Under the pieces are notes generated by a model. It did no database searches and was not told where the DNA came from. It saw only the letters and a program-made list of their open reading frames with translations. Position numbers and translations under genes: made by a program. Shown here piece after piece: positions 17,045 through 25,827 of a DNA stretch of 64,000 bases. This DNA is from Kushneria phosphatilytica (GTDB lineage Bacteria; Pseudomonadota; Gammaproteobacteria; Pseudomonadales; Halomonadaceae). Location of the stretch: the NCBI RefSeq assembly GCF_008247605.1, contig NZ_CP043420.1:434001-498000 (forward strand), in the 5' to 3' direction. Numbering within the stretch: position 1 is the stretch's first letter; the number at the start of each line of letters is the position of its first letter.

Positions 17045-20000
17045 TCCTCGTCACCCTCTGCTGATGCCGTCTCGTTTCGCGAGGCACGGCGCCACTCCAC
17101 CAGCTTGCGCAGGGCTACATAGAACACCGGGGTGAGAAACAGCCCGAACAGGGTAACGCCGACCATGCCGGCAAACACCGCAGTGCCCAGGGCCGCGCGT
17201 ACTTCGGCCCCGGCGCCGGTGGCGAGCACCAGCGGGATCACGGCAGCGGTGAAGGTGATCGAGGTCATCAGGATCGGTCGCAGTCGCAGATGGCAGGCTT
17301 CCAGAGCGGCGTCGACAATGCCGCGCCCCTGCAGCTCCAGCTCGCGGGCGAACTCGACGATCAGAATGGCGTTCTTGCAGGCCAGCCCCATCAGTACCAC
17401 CAGCCCGACCTGCACGAAGATGTTGTTGTCGCCATTACTGAACCATACGCCGAGCAACGCCGAGAGCATGCACATCGGTACAATCAGGATGACGGCCAGC
17501 GGCAGCGTCCAGCTCTCATAGAGTGCGGCCAGTACCAGCAGTACCAGTAGTACGGCCAGCGGGAAGACCACCAGGGCGGCATGGCCCTGGTTGACCTGCT
17601 CATAACTCAGATCGGTCCATTCGAACCCCATGCCACTCGGCAGCACCTTCGCTGCAATCTGTTCGACCGCCGTCAGGGCCTGGGTGGAGGAGAGCACGCG
17701 CGGGTCGGCCTCGCCCAGCAGGTCGGCGGCCGGGTAGCTGTTGTAGCGAATTACCGGATCGGGGCCATAGGTGTTGCTGAGCTTCAGCATGCTGCCGATG
17801 GGCACCATCTCTCCCTGACTGTTGCGGGTGCGCAGGTTGGCGATGCTTTCAACGTCCGTGCGGTAGGCAGCGTCGGCCTGGGCGATCACCTGCCAGGTGC
17901 GGCCGAAGCGGTTGAAATCGTTGACGTAAGCCGAGCCCAGATAGACCTGCAGTGTCTCGAACAGATCGGTCAGCGCCACGCCCTGGCTCTTGGCCTTGGT
18001 ACGATCCACCGCGGCATCCAGCTGCGGTACGTTGGCCTGGTAGGAGCTGATCGGAAACCCCATGCCCGGTGTTTGCGACAGCGCCCCCGAAAGACTGTTG
18101 GTGGCCTGCTGCAATTCACCGTAGCCGAGTCCGGCGCGATCCTGCACGAACAGCGAGAAGCCCGAACCGGTGCCCAGCCCCAGAATTGCCGGCGGCATGA
18201 AGGCGAAGCTGAAGGCCTCCTGCAGGGCGCCGAATTTGCCATTGAGCTCGGCAGTGATTGCCTCGGCGCTGCGCGTGCGCCCGTCGAACGGATCGAGCCC
18301 GAAGAAAATCGTGCCGGTATTGGGGGTATTGGTGAACTGCAACGGATTGAGGCCCGGGAAGGCAACGGCGGAACTTACCCCTTCGGTAGCGAGTGCCAGT
18401 TCGGTCATTTTGCGCACGACCGCTTCGGTTCGATCCAGCGAAGCCCCCTCGGGCAGCCGGGTCCCCCCGATCAGATACATCTTGTCCTGCGTCGGGATGA
18501 AGCCGCCGGGCACCACCTGGAACATGGTCACGGTACCCGCCAGCAACACGAGGTAGACCGCGAAGATGATTCCGCGCCGGCGCAGGGTAAAGGTCACGGC
18601 ACTCTGGTAGCGTTCAGCGGAAGCACCGAAAAAGCGATTGAAGGGCCGGAAGATCCAGCCAAACAGCCGATCGATCAATCGGGAGGCAAAATCCCGGGGT
18701 GCATCGTGCGGCTGCAGCAGCAGTGCCGCGAGCGCCGGCGAAAGCGTCAGCGAGTTGATCGCCGAAATCACCGTGGAGATGGCAATGGTGACCGCAAACT
18801 GACGATAGAACTGGCCGGTGACGCCTTCCAGAAAGGCCATCGGCACGAAGACGGCACACAGCACCAGCGAGATGGCAATGATCGGTCCACTGACCTCGCT
18901 CATGGCCTGATGCGCGGCGGCACGCGGCGCCAGCCCGCGAGCGATGTTCCGCTCGACGTTCTCCACCACCACGATGGCGTCATCCACCACGATGCCGATG
19001 GCCAGCACCAGCCCGAACAGGGTCAGGGTATTGATTGAAAACCCCAGCAGGAAGAGTACCGCGAAGGTGCCCACGATCGAGACCGGCACGGCCAGCAGAG
19101 GAATCAGTGAGGCGCGCCAGGTCTGCAAAAACAGCGTGACCACCAGCACCACCAGCAGCACCGCTTCGACCAGGGTATGAATGACCGAGGAGATGGAGTC
19201 GCGTACGAACACCGTGGGATCGTAAACCACCCGATACTCGACCCCCTCCGGGAAGTAGCGGGAGAGCTCTTCCATCTTGCTGCGCACGCTATCGGATAGC
19301 GCAATGGCATTGGAGCCGGGGGCCTGGAAAATCCCGATCGCGACCGCCTGGTCGTTGTCGAGCAGTGAGCGCAGCGCGTATTCGCTGGCGCCAAGTTCGA
19401 TACGCGCGATGTCATGGAGATAGGTCACCTCACCATCGCTGCCCGTTCTGACGATGATGTTGCCGAACTCCTGTTCGGTGGTCAGACGCCCCTGGGCATT
19501 GATGGAGATCAGAAAATCCGAGGGCTCGGGGGTGGGCGGTGCGCCGAGCTGGCCGGCCGAGACCTGTACGTTCTGTTCACGAATGGCGGCGAGAATATCG
19601 CCGGCGGTGAGCCCGCGGGCCGCGGCGCGATCCGGGTCGATCCAGATTCGCATGGCGTAATCGCCGGCACCGAACAGCATGGCCTGCCCGACGCCGGGGA
19701 GGCGGGCGAGTTCGTCACGCACGTGCAGCACCGCGTAGTTGCGCAGATAGGTACTGTCATAGCGCCCATCCGGGGAGATCAGCTGCGGGACCAGGGTCAG
19801 ATTGGGCGACTGCTTCTCTGTGGTTACGCCCTGGCGGCGCACATCCTCGGGGAGTCGCGCCAGCGCCTGGGCCACCCGGTTCTGTACCTGTACCTGGGCA
19901 TCGTCCGGATCAGTGCCAAGCCGGAAGCTCAGCGTCATCAGCAGCACGCCATCGGAGCCGGCTACCGACTTCATGTACATCAGGTTCTCGACGCCGTTGA

Positions 20001-20211
20001 GCTCTTCCTCCAGCGGCACTGCTACGGTTTCGGCGATGACCCTGGGGTTGGCGCCCGGGTAGATCGCGCGTACCTGAACGGTGGGCGGCACCACTTCGGG
20101 ATACTCGCTGATCGGCAGCAGCGGAATCGTGATCAGTCCAATGGTGAAGGTCACGATCGACAGCACTGCAGCGAAAATCGGCCGGTCGACGAAGAACTTC
20201 GCAAAATCCAT
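17041..20211 (-). CDS. RND multidrug efflux permease, MexF/OqxB type
   Basis: 1056-residue inner-membrane proton antiporter of the HAE1 family. It opens MDFAKFFVDRPIFAAVLSIV; the proton-relay aspartates appear in GIVVDDAIVVVENVERN in TM4, and two large periplasmic loops follow TM1 and TM7. Sequence style (ISEYPEVVPPTVQVRAIYPGANP) places it in the MexF/OqxB rather than the AcrB branch. It is downstream of its adaptor gene in one operon (66-base gap). No outer-membrane channel gene is present, so it would borrow a TolC/OprM-type protein coded elsewhere. Confidence 0.95.
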   Translation of the reverse strand: MDFAKFFVDRPIFAAVLSIVTFTIGLITIPLLPISEYPEVVPPTVQVRAIYPGANPRVIAETVAVPLEEELNGVENLMYMKSVAGSDGVLLMTLSFRLGTDPDDAQVQVQNRVAQALARLPEDVRRQGVTTEKQSPNLTLVPQLISPDGRYDSTYLRNYAVLHVRDELARLPGVGQAMLFGAGDYAMRIWIDPDRAAARGLTAGDILAAIREQNVQVSAGQLGAPPTPEPSDFLISINAQGRLTTEQEFGNIIVRTGSDGEVTYLHDIARIELGASEYALRSLLDNDQAVAIGIFQAPGSNAIALSDSVRSKMEELSRYFPEGVEYRVVYDPTVFVRDSISSVIHTLVEAVLLVVLVVTLFLQTWRASLIPLLAVPVSIVGTFAVLFLLGFSINTLTLFGLVLAIGIVVDDAIVVVENVERNIARGLAPRAAAHQAMSEVSGPIIAISLVLCAVFVPMAFLEGVTGQFYRQFAVTIAISTVISAINSLTLSPALAALLLQPHDAPRDFASRLIDRLFGWIFRPFNRFFGASAERYQSAVTFTLRRRGIIFAVYLVLLAGTVTMFQVVPGGFIPTQDKMYLIGGTRLPEGASLDRTEAVVRKMTELALATEGVSSAVAFPGLNPLQFTNTPNTGTIFFGLDPFDGRTRSAEAITAELNGKFGALQEAFSFAFMPPAILGLGTGSGFSLFVQDRAGLGYGELQQATNSLSGALSQTPGMGFPISSYQANVPQLDAAVDRTKAKSQGVALTDLFETLQVYLGSAYVNDFNRFGRTWQVIAQADAAYRTDVESIANLRTRNSQGEMVPIGSMLKLSNTYGPDPVIRYNSYPAADLLGEADPRVLSSTQALTAVEQIAAKVLPSGMGFEWTDLSYEQVNQGHAALVVFPLAVLLVLLVLAALYESWTLPLAVILIVPMCMLSALLGVWFSNGDNNIFVQVGLVVLMGLACKNAILIVEFARELELQGRGIVDAALEACHLRLRPILMTSITFTAAVIPLVLATGAGAEVRAALGTAVFAGMVGVTLFGLFLTPVFYVALRKLVEWRRASRNETASAEGDED

Positions 20212-20277
20212 GAAGCGTTACTCCCACGTCAGGCCGGAGCTGGCGAAATGGTTATGAGCTCCTCACCGGGAGGGCGG

Positions 20278-21471
20278 TCAGTTCGAGGAGAGCTGGGGCG
20301 TTGATGGCACTTCGCGCATGGGCACGCTCCGGGCGGAGACCGGGGCGCCGGGAAAGAAGATCCGTTGCGCGCCGCGCACCACGATGCGATCACCGGGGGC
20401 AAGACCGGAAACCACCACCCGCAAGTCATCGACCTTGCGCCCAGGCTGGATGTCCTTGCGCACGGTGATGCCCTGGTCGTTCACCACATAGACGAACTTG
20501 CGGTCCTGATCGGTCAGCACCGCCTTGTCATCGATCAGAATGGCGTTCTGTTCGCCGCCGCCGCGCAGTTGCACGCGGGCGAACATGCCGGGGGAGAAGC
20601 GCCCGTCGCGATTATCGAGCACGGCCCGCATCAGGATGGTGCCCGCCGCGGTATCGAGCCGGTTATCGACAAAGTCCACCCGCCCCTCGTAGGGGTAGCC
20701 GCTGTCCGAGGCCAGACCCACCCGCACCGGGGTGGGCTCATCACGAGAGCTCTGCCGCTTGCCTGACCGGGCCAGCGCATCGTAGTGCAGGTAGCTCTGC
20801 TCATCGGCGTAGAAGTACACGTAGACCTGATCCAGCGAGACAATGGTGGTCAACAGGGAGGTATCGGAGATCAGATTGCCGACGGTGATCAGCGCGCGCC
20901 CGGTGCGTCCGCTAATGGGCGCACGCACCTCGGTGTACTCCATGTTCAGGCTGGCGGTGGTGACATCGGCCCGCGCAGCCAGTACATCGGCGGTGGCCTG
21001 GGCGCTGGCGGCCCGGCGCTGATCGAGTTCTTCGCGAGAGATGGCGCGGTTGCTCGCCAGCGTCTCGGCTCTCGAGGCCTGAATGCGTGCCAGCCGCGCG
21101 TTGGCCTCGGCCCGCTGAAGTTCGGCTCGGGCCCGGGAGAGCGCTGCCTGGTAGGGGCGCTGATCGATGACGAACAGCACATCGCCTGCCTTGACGAGCT
21201 GCCCTTCGGTGTAATTGATGCGCTCGATATAGCCGGCGACCCGCGGGCGCAGTTCAACCGTTTCCACCGCCTCGATACGGCCGGTGAATTCATCCCAGTA
21301 GCGCACGCCCTGTACCAACACCTCGGCCACGCTGACCTCGGGTGACGGTGGCGCCTGTTGCGCTTCTTCCGCCTGGGAGTCGCACCCCGTCAGCAATATC
21401 GACCCCAGCAGTGCAGTGGCCAGCACCAGCGGCGGCAGGCGCAGGGCGCGGAACATCGGGTAGACGTTCAT
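20278..21471 (-). CDS. RND efflux periplasmic adaptor lipoprotein
   Basis: 397-residue membrane fusion protein pairing with the RND permease. It has a lipoprotein signal (LGSILLTGCDSQ, lipobox LTGC at about residues 27-30), a lipoyl half-domain RPRVAGYIERINYTEGQLVKAGD, a coiled-coil hairpin rich in Arg/Ala/Glu near residues 105-165, then the second lipoyl half and beta-barrel domain. ATG 21471 has GAGG seven bases upstream. First gene of the pump operon; the divergent LysR gene starts 237 bases away and probably regulates it. Confidence 0.94.
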   Translation of the reverse strand: MNVYPMFRALRLPPLVLATALLGSILLTGCDSQAEEAQQAPPSPEVSVAEVLVQGVRYWDEFTGRIEAVETVELRPRVAGYIERINYTEGQLVKAGDVLFVIDQRPYQAALSRARAELQRAEANARLARIQASRAETLASNRAISREELDQRRAASAQATADVLAARADVTTASLNMEYTEVRAPISGRTGRALITVGNLISDTSLLTTIVSLDQVYVYFYADEQSYLHYDALARSGKRQSSRDEPTPVRVGLASDSGYPYEGRVDFVDNRLDTAAGTILMRAVLDNRDGRFSPGMFARVQLRGGGEQNAILIDDKAVLTDQDRKFVYVVNDQGITVRKDIQPGRKVDDLRVVVSGLAPGDRIVVRGAQRIFFPGAPVSARSVPMREVPSTPQLSSN

Positions 21472-21708
21472 GAGCGGGCCTCGATGGTGGTGGTGTCGCC
21501 CGCTTGTGGCGGATCGGCAGCGTTATTCCCCGGGTCGTCGTAGGGCGCAGCATCAACCGGCGCCCCTGACAGACAACAGACGATAGATCGATAAGCCTTG
21601 CTTGATTAGTCGGGTTTGGAGGGAAATACTGTTCCATGGATGGGATAGTCGCCGTGCAGTCGTTGCCACAGCGACATTTCGGGGATCATGCTCGATGAGG
21701 ATGATGCG

Positions 21709-22737
21709 ATGACCCAGGATCTCAATGACGCCCTGATCTTTGCCCAGGTAGTGGAGCAGGGCAGTTTTATTGCCGCCTCGCGGTTTCTGGGCATCCCCCG
21801 GGCCACGGTGAGCCGCAAGATTCAGGGGCTGGAGCAGCGGCTGGGCGCACGTCTGCTACACCGCACCACGCGACACATCAGTCTCACTGAAGCCGGCAGC
21901 GTCTACTTCGAATACTGCAATCGCATCACCCGGCAGCTGAGCGAGGCGGAAAGCGCCGTGCATCGGCTGGAAGGCAGCCCGCGTGGCTGGTTGCGGGTCA
22001 CTGCGCCGTTCACGATGTGTACGGACTTTACCTCGGCGCTGATCCATGACTATCGCCAGCGCTATCCCGAAGTGCGGGTCGATCTGCTGTTATCGAACGA
22101 ACATCTGGACCTGGTGGCGCATCGAATCGATGTCGCGCTACGGGTAGGGACGTTACCGGATTCCAGCCTGGTGGCCCGACCTCTGGCCCGCTATCGCTCG
22201 TTCATTTATGCCAGCGAGCGTTACCTCGCCCGCCATGGCGAGCCGCAAACCCCCGCCGAGCTTTCCCGGCATCCGGTACTGGCAAGACATCAGGACCGGC
22301 GTCACCAGCATTACTTCTGGCAGTTGCATAGCGGTGCACATCGGGAGGAAGTCATGGTCGAGCCGGTCGCAGTGTCCAACGACCCCTTTGTACTGCGGCG
22401 GCTACTGGTCGAGGGGCACGGGCTCATGCTCGCCAGTGAAATCGTGGCCTGCTGGGGGCCGGAAGAGGCGCAGCTACGCCGAGTGCTGAAAGGGTGGTCC
22501 GGCCCGGAAACCGAATTCAACGCTGTCTTCCCCAGCGGTCGGCTGATCTCGCCCCGGGTGCGCAGCTTCGTTGACCTGGTCGCCGAGCGTATTCAGGTCG
22601 ACAGCGGCTTCAGTGCCGAGCACTGGCAGTTACCCGAAGCCGAGGCGATGCCGAGCGAGGTGGCTGACGTTGAAGAGCGGAACGGTGTCATCAATGGCGC
22701 CTTGCCGCCCGAGAGACTGGCACTGCGTCACAACTGA
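21709..22737 (+). CDS. LysR family regulator next to the RND pump
   Basis: 342-residue LysR-type regulator with the N-terminal winged HTH (DALIFAQVVEQGSFIAASRFLGIPRATVSRKIQGLE-type arrangement, residues about 5-62) and a substrate-binding domain. The subgroup resembles the CrgA/AaeR-like branch rather than classic MexT. ATG 21709 has GAGG eight bases upstream. It is divergent from the adaptor/permease operon, the usual layout for a pump activator. The C-terminus carries a 30-residue extra tail. It overlaps the next gene tail-to-tail by 10 bases. Confidence 0.9.
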   Translation: MTQDLNDALIFAQVVEQGSFIAASRFLGIPRATVSRKIQGLEQRLGARLLHRTTRHISLTEAGSVYFEYCNRITRQLSEAESAVHRLEGSPRGWLRVTAPFTMCTDFTSALIHDYRQRYPEVRVDLLLSNEHLDLVAHRIDVALRVGTLPDSSLVARPLARYRSFIYASERYLARHGEPQTPAELSRHPVLARHQDRRHQHYFWQLHSGAHREEVMVEPVAVSNDPFVLRRLLVEGHGLMLASEIVACWGPEEAQLRRVLKGWSGPETEFNAVFPSGRLISPRVRSFVDLVAERIQVDSGFSAEHWQLPEAEAMPSEVADVEERNGVINGALPPERLALRHN

Positions 22738-23114
22738 GCTTCGATGGCGGCCTTGTCGAGGACCGACCACACGCTAATGATGCGGGCATCCTGAAATTCG
22801 TAGAACACGTTCTCGGCAAACGAGATCCGGCGGCCGTTGACGGGCAGGCCGAGAAACGTGCCTGTTGGCGTGCAGTGAAACATCAGCCGGCTGGCCAGGT
22901 GGGGCGGGTCTGATGTCAGCAATTCGATGGCGAAATGCAGATCCGGGATGGCCATGAAATCCTGCTCCAGCATCTCGCGATAGCCGGAGAGCCCGAGCTG
23001 GCGTCCGTTGTGCACGACGTCCTCATGAACGAACTGCCCCAGATTATGCCAGTCCTGCGCATTCAGACAGTCGATGTATTTCCGATAGCGACTGGCAAGC
23101 TCATCTCGGCTCAT
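22728..23114 (-). CDS. SnoaL-like (NTF2-fold) protein
   Basis: 128-residue protein of the NTF2-like superfamily, resembling SnoaL-type ester cyclases: RYRKYIDCLNAQDW at the start, VHEDVVHNGRQLGLSGYREML in the middle and a C-terminal beta sheet. The conserved pocket residues suggest a small-molecule binding or cyclase role, but the substrate is unknown. ATG 23114 follows GGAAGAGACCC. Isolated gene, convergent with the LysR regulator. Confidence 0.75.
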   Translation of the reverse strand: MSRDELASRYRKYIDCLNAQDWHNLGQFVHEDVVHNGRQLGLSGYREMLEQDFMAIPDLHFAIELLTSDPPHLASRLMFHCTPTGTFLGLPVNGRRISFAENVFYEFQDARIISVWSVLDKAAIEAQL

Positions 23115-23300
23115 GGGTCTCTTCCTTGCGCGCTTTTCGGTAAGCATAGGCCTGTTTCAGGGCGGCCAGAGAAATAACACCGGGGCTTACAAGATGCCCG
23201 CGTCCATGACGATCATCACTGTGGCGCCTTGTTTGGGCTCGGAGACTGGCTTTTGTCAGGCCTCAGCATGAATGATGTAAATAAATCTGACAGAATCGAT

Positions 23301-23338
23301 CATATGGCGGATAATAGATATATAGAGCCATATGGCGG
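23301..23338. promoter_or_regulatory. Repeated operator before the Xre/RES operon
   Basis: CATATGGCGG occurs at 23301-23310 and again at 23329-23338, 28 bases apart. The second copy is part of the perfect palindrome GCCATATGGC (23327-23336). Between them lies an A/T-rich TATATAG that may be a -10 box. This is a likely autoregulation site for the antitoxin. Confidence 0.6.
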
Positions 23339-23347
23339 AGCGTGTTG

Positions 23348-23749
23348 ATGAGCATCGCACAGATGTCACAGGACCGACGACAGGAGATGAGTGCCGCGGC
23401 CATGCGCACCTATCCCAATATCGTGCGGGACTGGCAGTTGAAGGAGCGCGAGGCGGCCATGCTGCTTGGCGTGCCGGAAGCGACCTGGCGCCGGTGGAAA
23501 CAGTCGCCCGAGCGGGCGCGGCTGGATAGCAACCAGATGGAGCGCATGTCGCTGATTCTGGGGATCTACAAGGCGCTACAGATTCTGCTGCCACGCAGCG
23601 ATGCGGCCGATAGCTGGTTGCGTCGGCCAAACCGCCACCCGCTTTTTTCGGGGCAGGCGCCACTGGCACGGCTGCGCAGCGGACTGGTTTCCGATCTCTA
23701 TGTGGTGCGGCAATATCTTGATGAGTCGCGCGGTGCCGGTCACGCATGA
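23348..23749 (+). CDS. Xre/MbcA/ParS-type antitoxin
   Basis: 133-residue antitoxin. An Xre-like HTH (KEREAAMLLGVPEATWRRWK) is followed by the MbcA/ParS/Xre toxin-binding domain, recognisable by LGIYKALQILLP, ADSWLRRPNRHPLFSG and the C-terminal RLRSGLVSDLYVVRQYLD. It binds and neutralises the RES toxin and represses the operon. ATG 23348 has GGAG seven bases upstream; GTG/TTG codons just before it are less likely. The end overlaps the toxin start (ATGA). Confidence 0.9.
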   Translation: MSIAQMSQDRRQEMSAAAMRTYPNIVRDWQLKEREAAMLLGVPEATWRRWKQSPERARLDSNQMERMSLILGIYKALQILLPRSDAADSWLRRPNRHPLFSGQAPLARLRSGLVSDLYVVRQYLDESRGAGHA

Positions 23750-24423
23750 GCTTTCCACTGACGCCCGTCAACTGGCGCCCCAGCTATCGGGTCGTACCTT
23801 CACGATTTCCGCCCATCGATCTGTTCGAGCGGGTGGCCGAGCCCGATGATTTCGAGCTGCTGAATCAACTGGAAGGTGAAACCTCCGCGCGACTGCGGGA
23901 GGAGGCCGGTGCCATTCATCTGGTGCGCGAGGCGGATCGCCGCTTCGGCCCCGGCTGGACGCCGGTCATGGCGGCGTTCTGCTATTTCAGCGAGCAGGGA
24001 TCGCGCTTCAGCGATGGCACCTTCGGGGTCTATTACTGCGCCCTCACTGAAGCCACGGCCATTGCCGAGACGCGCTATCACGCCGAGCGGTTCATGCGCG
24101 ATTCCGCCGAGCCGCCCATGCAGCTGCAGCAGCGCGTCTATCTCTCCGATCTACAGGGCAATCTGCACGATCTGCGCCATCAGTCCGAGGCGCAAGCCCT
24201 GCTCGATCCCGATGACTGGAGCGCTGCCCGAGCCTTTGGTCGTCAGGCGCGGGATTTCGGCTCGGATGGCATTGTCTATCCCAGCGTGCGGGACCCCGAG
24301 GGCGAGTGTGCCGCCGTGCTGCGCCCGCCGGTACTCTCCGCCACTCGCCAGGGCCGCCATCTCGGTTATGAGTGGGATGGCGAGTGTATCCGTCATGTGC
24401 TTGAGTTGAGGCTGGTCGATTAA
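23746..24423 (+). CDS. RES domain toxin (NAD+-degrading)
   Basis: 225-residue RES toxin. The name-giving residues are visible: Arg in SYRVVP near residue 15, Glu in LTEATAIAETRYHAERF, and Ser in IVYPSVRDPEGECAAVLRP. RES toxins deplete NAD+ by phosphorolysis or hydrolysis and stop growth until neutralised. The start overlaps the antitoxin stop by 4 bases, the standard coupling in these modules. No sign of decay. Confidence 0.9.
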   Translation: MSFPLTPVNWRPSYRVVPSRFPPIDLFERVAEPDDFELLNQLEGETSARLREEAGAIHLVREADRRFGPGWTPVMAAFCYFSEQGSRFSDGTFGVYYCALTEATAIAETRYHAERFMRDSAEPPMQLQQRVYLSDLQGNLHDLRHQSEAQALLDPDDWSAARAFGRQARDFGSDGIVYPSVRDPEGECAAVLRPPVLSATRQGRHLGYEWDGECIRHVLELRLVD

Positions 24424-24457
24424 ACCCTGTCCATGATTCTTCCATCAGGGCGCCGCT

Positions 24458-25630
24458 TCAGGTCGTCCGTCCGATGCGCTCCCGAAACAGCACCGCCGTG
24501 AGTAGTGACAGACCCGCCGTGATGGCAAAAGTGATGTTCATGCCCAGCGTGGCAGCCACACTTCCGGCCGCCGCCGGGCCGATGATGTTACCCAGCGCAT
24601 AAATGACCAGTACGGCGGTAAAACTGACTGCGGCCAGTTCCGGGAAGAGTCGATCACTCCAGAATGAAAAGATGGCGCTGAGGGTCATGATGCAACTGCC
24701 CTGCAACAACGCGGAGAGGATCAACAGGGGCCAGCTGGTAGGCGCCAGCCCGGCCGCGAGCAATGAGATTGCCGAAAGCACGAAGAGCGTGCGCACCAGG
24801 GCTGTCATGCCGATACGGCTATGAATCTCTGCCGTGGCGAGCCCGGCGACACCTCCGATACCCATGGCGATGTACATGATCGGACCGGAAAGCTCGGCCG
24901 CCAGTCCCGGCAGGCCACCGGCACGCATCACATGGTCGACGGTAAACGAGAGATAGATGCCGCTTGAAATGCCGAAGGAGAGGGCGATGGCGTAGAGCGG
25001 CAACGCCCGGAGCTGGCAGAGCCGCCGTAGCTGGGTGGTCAGCCTGACCGGTTCATTGTTGGGCGTGTCCGGCAGCCGGGCCAATGCCCGGAAGTTACCA
25101 AGGCTCGACAGCAGCGCGAGCAGGGCAAACAGCCACCAGGCCAGGCGCCACTCCTGATTGAACCAGGCCACGCCCAGCGCCAGCAGTCCGGCACCGGCAA
25201 TGCCGCCGGTGGTGCCGGTGCTGATGATGGACAGGGCGCGATTCTTGCGGTCATCGGCAATGCCGCGTTCGGCGGCATTATTGAACGGTGACCAGCAACA
25301 GCCGGCGCTGGTGGCTGCCAGCACGATGCCGATGGCCAGCATGAGCGTGTTACCCGCCAGGGCGACGATGCTCATGCCGGCCAGGGCCGCCAGTGATCCC
25401 AGCACCACCGGCAGTCGCGGCCCGAAGCGCGCCGACAGATAACCTGCCAGTACCAGTGCGATCAGAAAGCCGCCAAAGGCGCTGCTCGCGATAAACCCCG
25501 ATTGTCGGGTCGTAAGCTCGAAGGTTTCGCGAAACTGGGGCAGAAAGAGGCCGAAACCGATTCTGGCCGGTCCGAAGGAAACGGCGGTCGCCAGCGCTCC
25601 GCCTGCGGCAATGTACATGGCTCTGGACAC
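24458..25630 (-). CDS. MFS transporter, YbfB-like
   Basis: 390-residue, 12-span MFS protein. It starts GGALATAVSFGPARIGFGLFLPQFRETF, a pattern shared with YbfB-like transporters and related to the next MFS gene. Motif A equivalent is AGYLSARFGPRLPVV. The GTG start at 25630 has GGAA seven bases upstream; ATG 25618 lacks a clear site. Substrate unknown. A strong 16-bp hairpin lies 30 bases upstream of the start, inside the leader. Confidence 0.85.
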   Translation of the reverse strand: MSRAMYIAAGGALATAVSFGPARIGFGLFLPQFRETFELTTRQSGFIASSAFGGFLIALVLAGYLSARFGPRLPVVLGSLAALAGMSIVALAGNTLMLAIGIVLAATSAGCCWSPFNNAAERGIADDRKNRALSIISTGTTGGIAGAGLLALGVAWFNQEWRLAWWLFALLALLSSLGNFRALARLPDTPNNEPVRLTTQLRRLCQLRALPLYAIALSFGISSGIYLSFTVDHVMRAGGLPGLAAELSGPIMYIAMGIGGVAGLATAEIHSRIGMTALVRTLFVLSAISLLAAGLAPTSWPLLILSALLQGSCIMTLSAIFSFWSDRLFPELAAVSFTAVLVIYALGNIIGPAAAGSVAATLGMNITFAITAGLSLLTAVLFRERIGRTT

Positions 25631-25660
25631 GATGAAATTCCATTTTCGTTGACGATGCGT

Positions 25661-25701
25661 GGCCCGGCAGCAGGGTCACTCCATAACCCTGCTGCCGGGC
25701 C
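25661..25701. repeat. 16-bp perfect inverted repeat between two MFS genes
   Basis: GGCCCGGCAGCAGGGT (25661-25676) and its exact complement (25686-25701) flank CACTCCATA. It is 30 bases upstream of the GTG start of the MFS gene to its left and 126 bases after the end of the MFS gene to its right. With no T run on either strand it does not look like a normal terminator; it may be an operator, attenuator or mRNA-stability element. Confidence 0.6.
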
Positions 25702-25807
25702 AATGTTCTCTTCCGATAGGGTAGTCGCTACCCGGCCCGGAAGAGGTTGAAACCTGAAGTCCGCCGCCTGCGTATCAACCGCGGTGAATGGCTTCTGACT
25801 CGATGCC

Positions 25808-25827
25808 GGACAGCCTTTACGCTGTCC
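25808..25827 (-). terminator. Possible weak terminator after MFS gene
   Basis: GGACAGC and GCTGTCC flank a 6-base loop directly after the stop codon of the MFS gene. The T run is missing, so termination would be weak. Confidence 0.35.

Noticed and set aside
17581..19038. 485-residue plus-strand frame inside the RND permease
   Set aside because: Antisense shadow of a high-G+C gene; the permease motifs on the minus strand are unambiguous.
24440..24460. Third copy of the tRNA-Arg end
   Set aside because: Only GGGCGCCGCTT is shared with the 14251 site; it lacks the TCCTGCCTC part and is likely chance.
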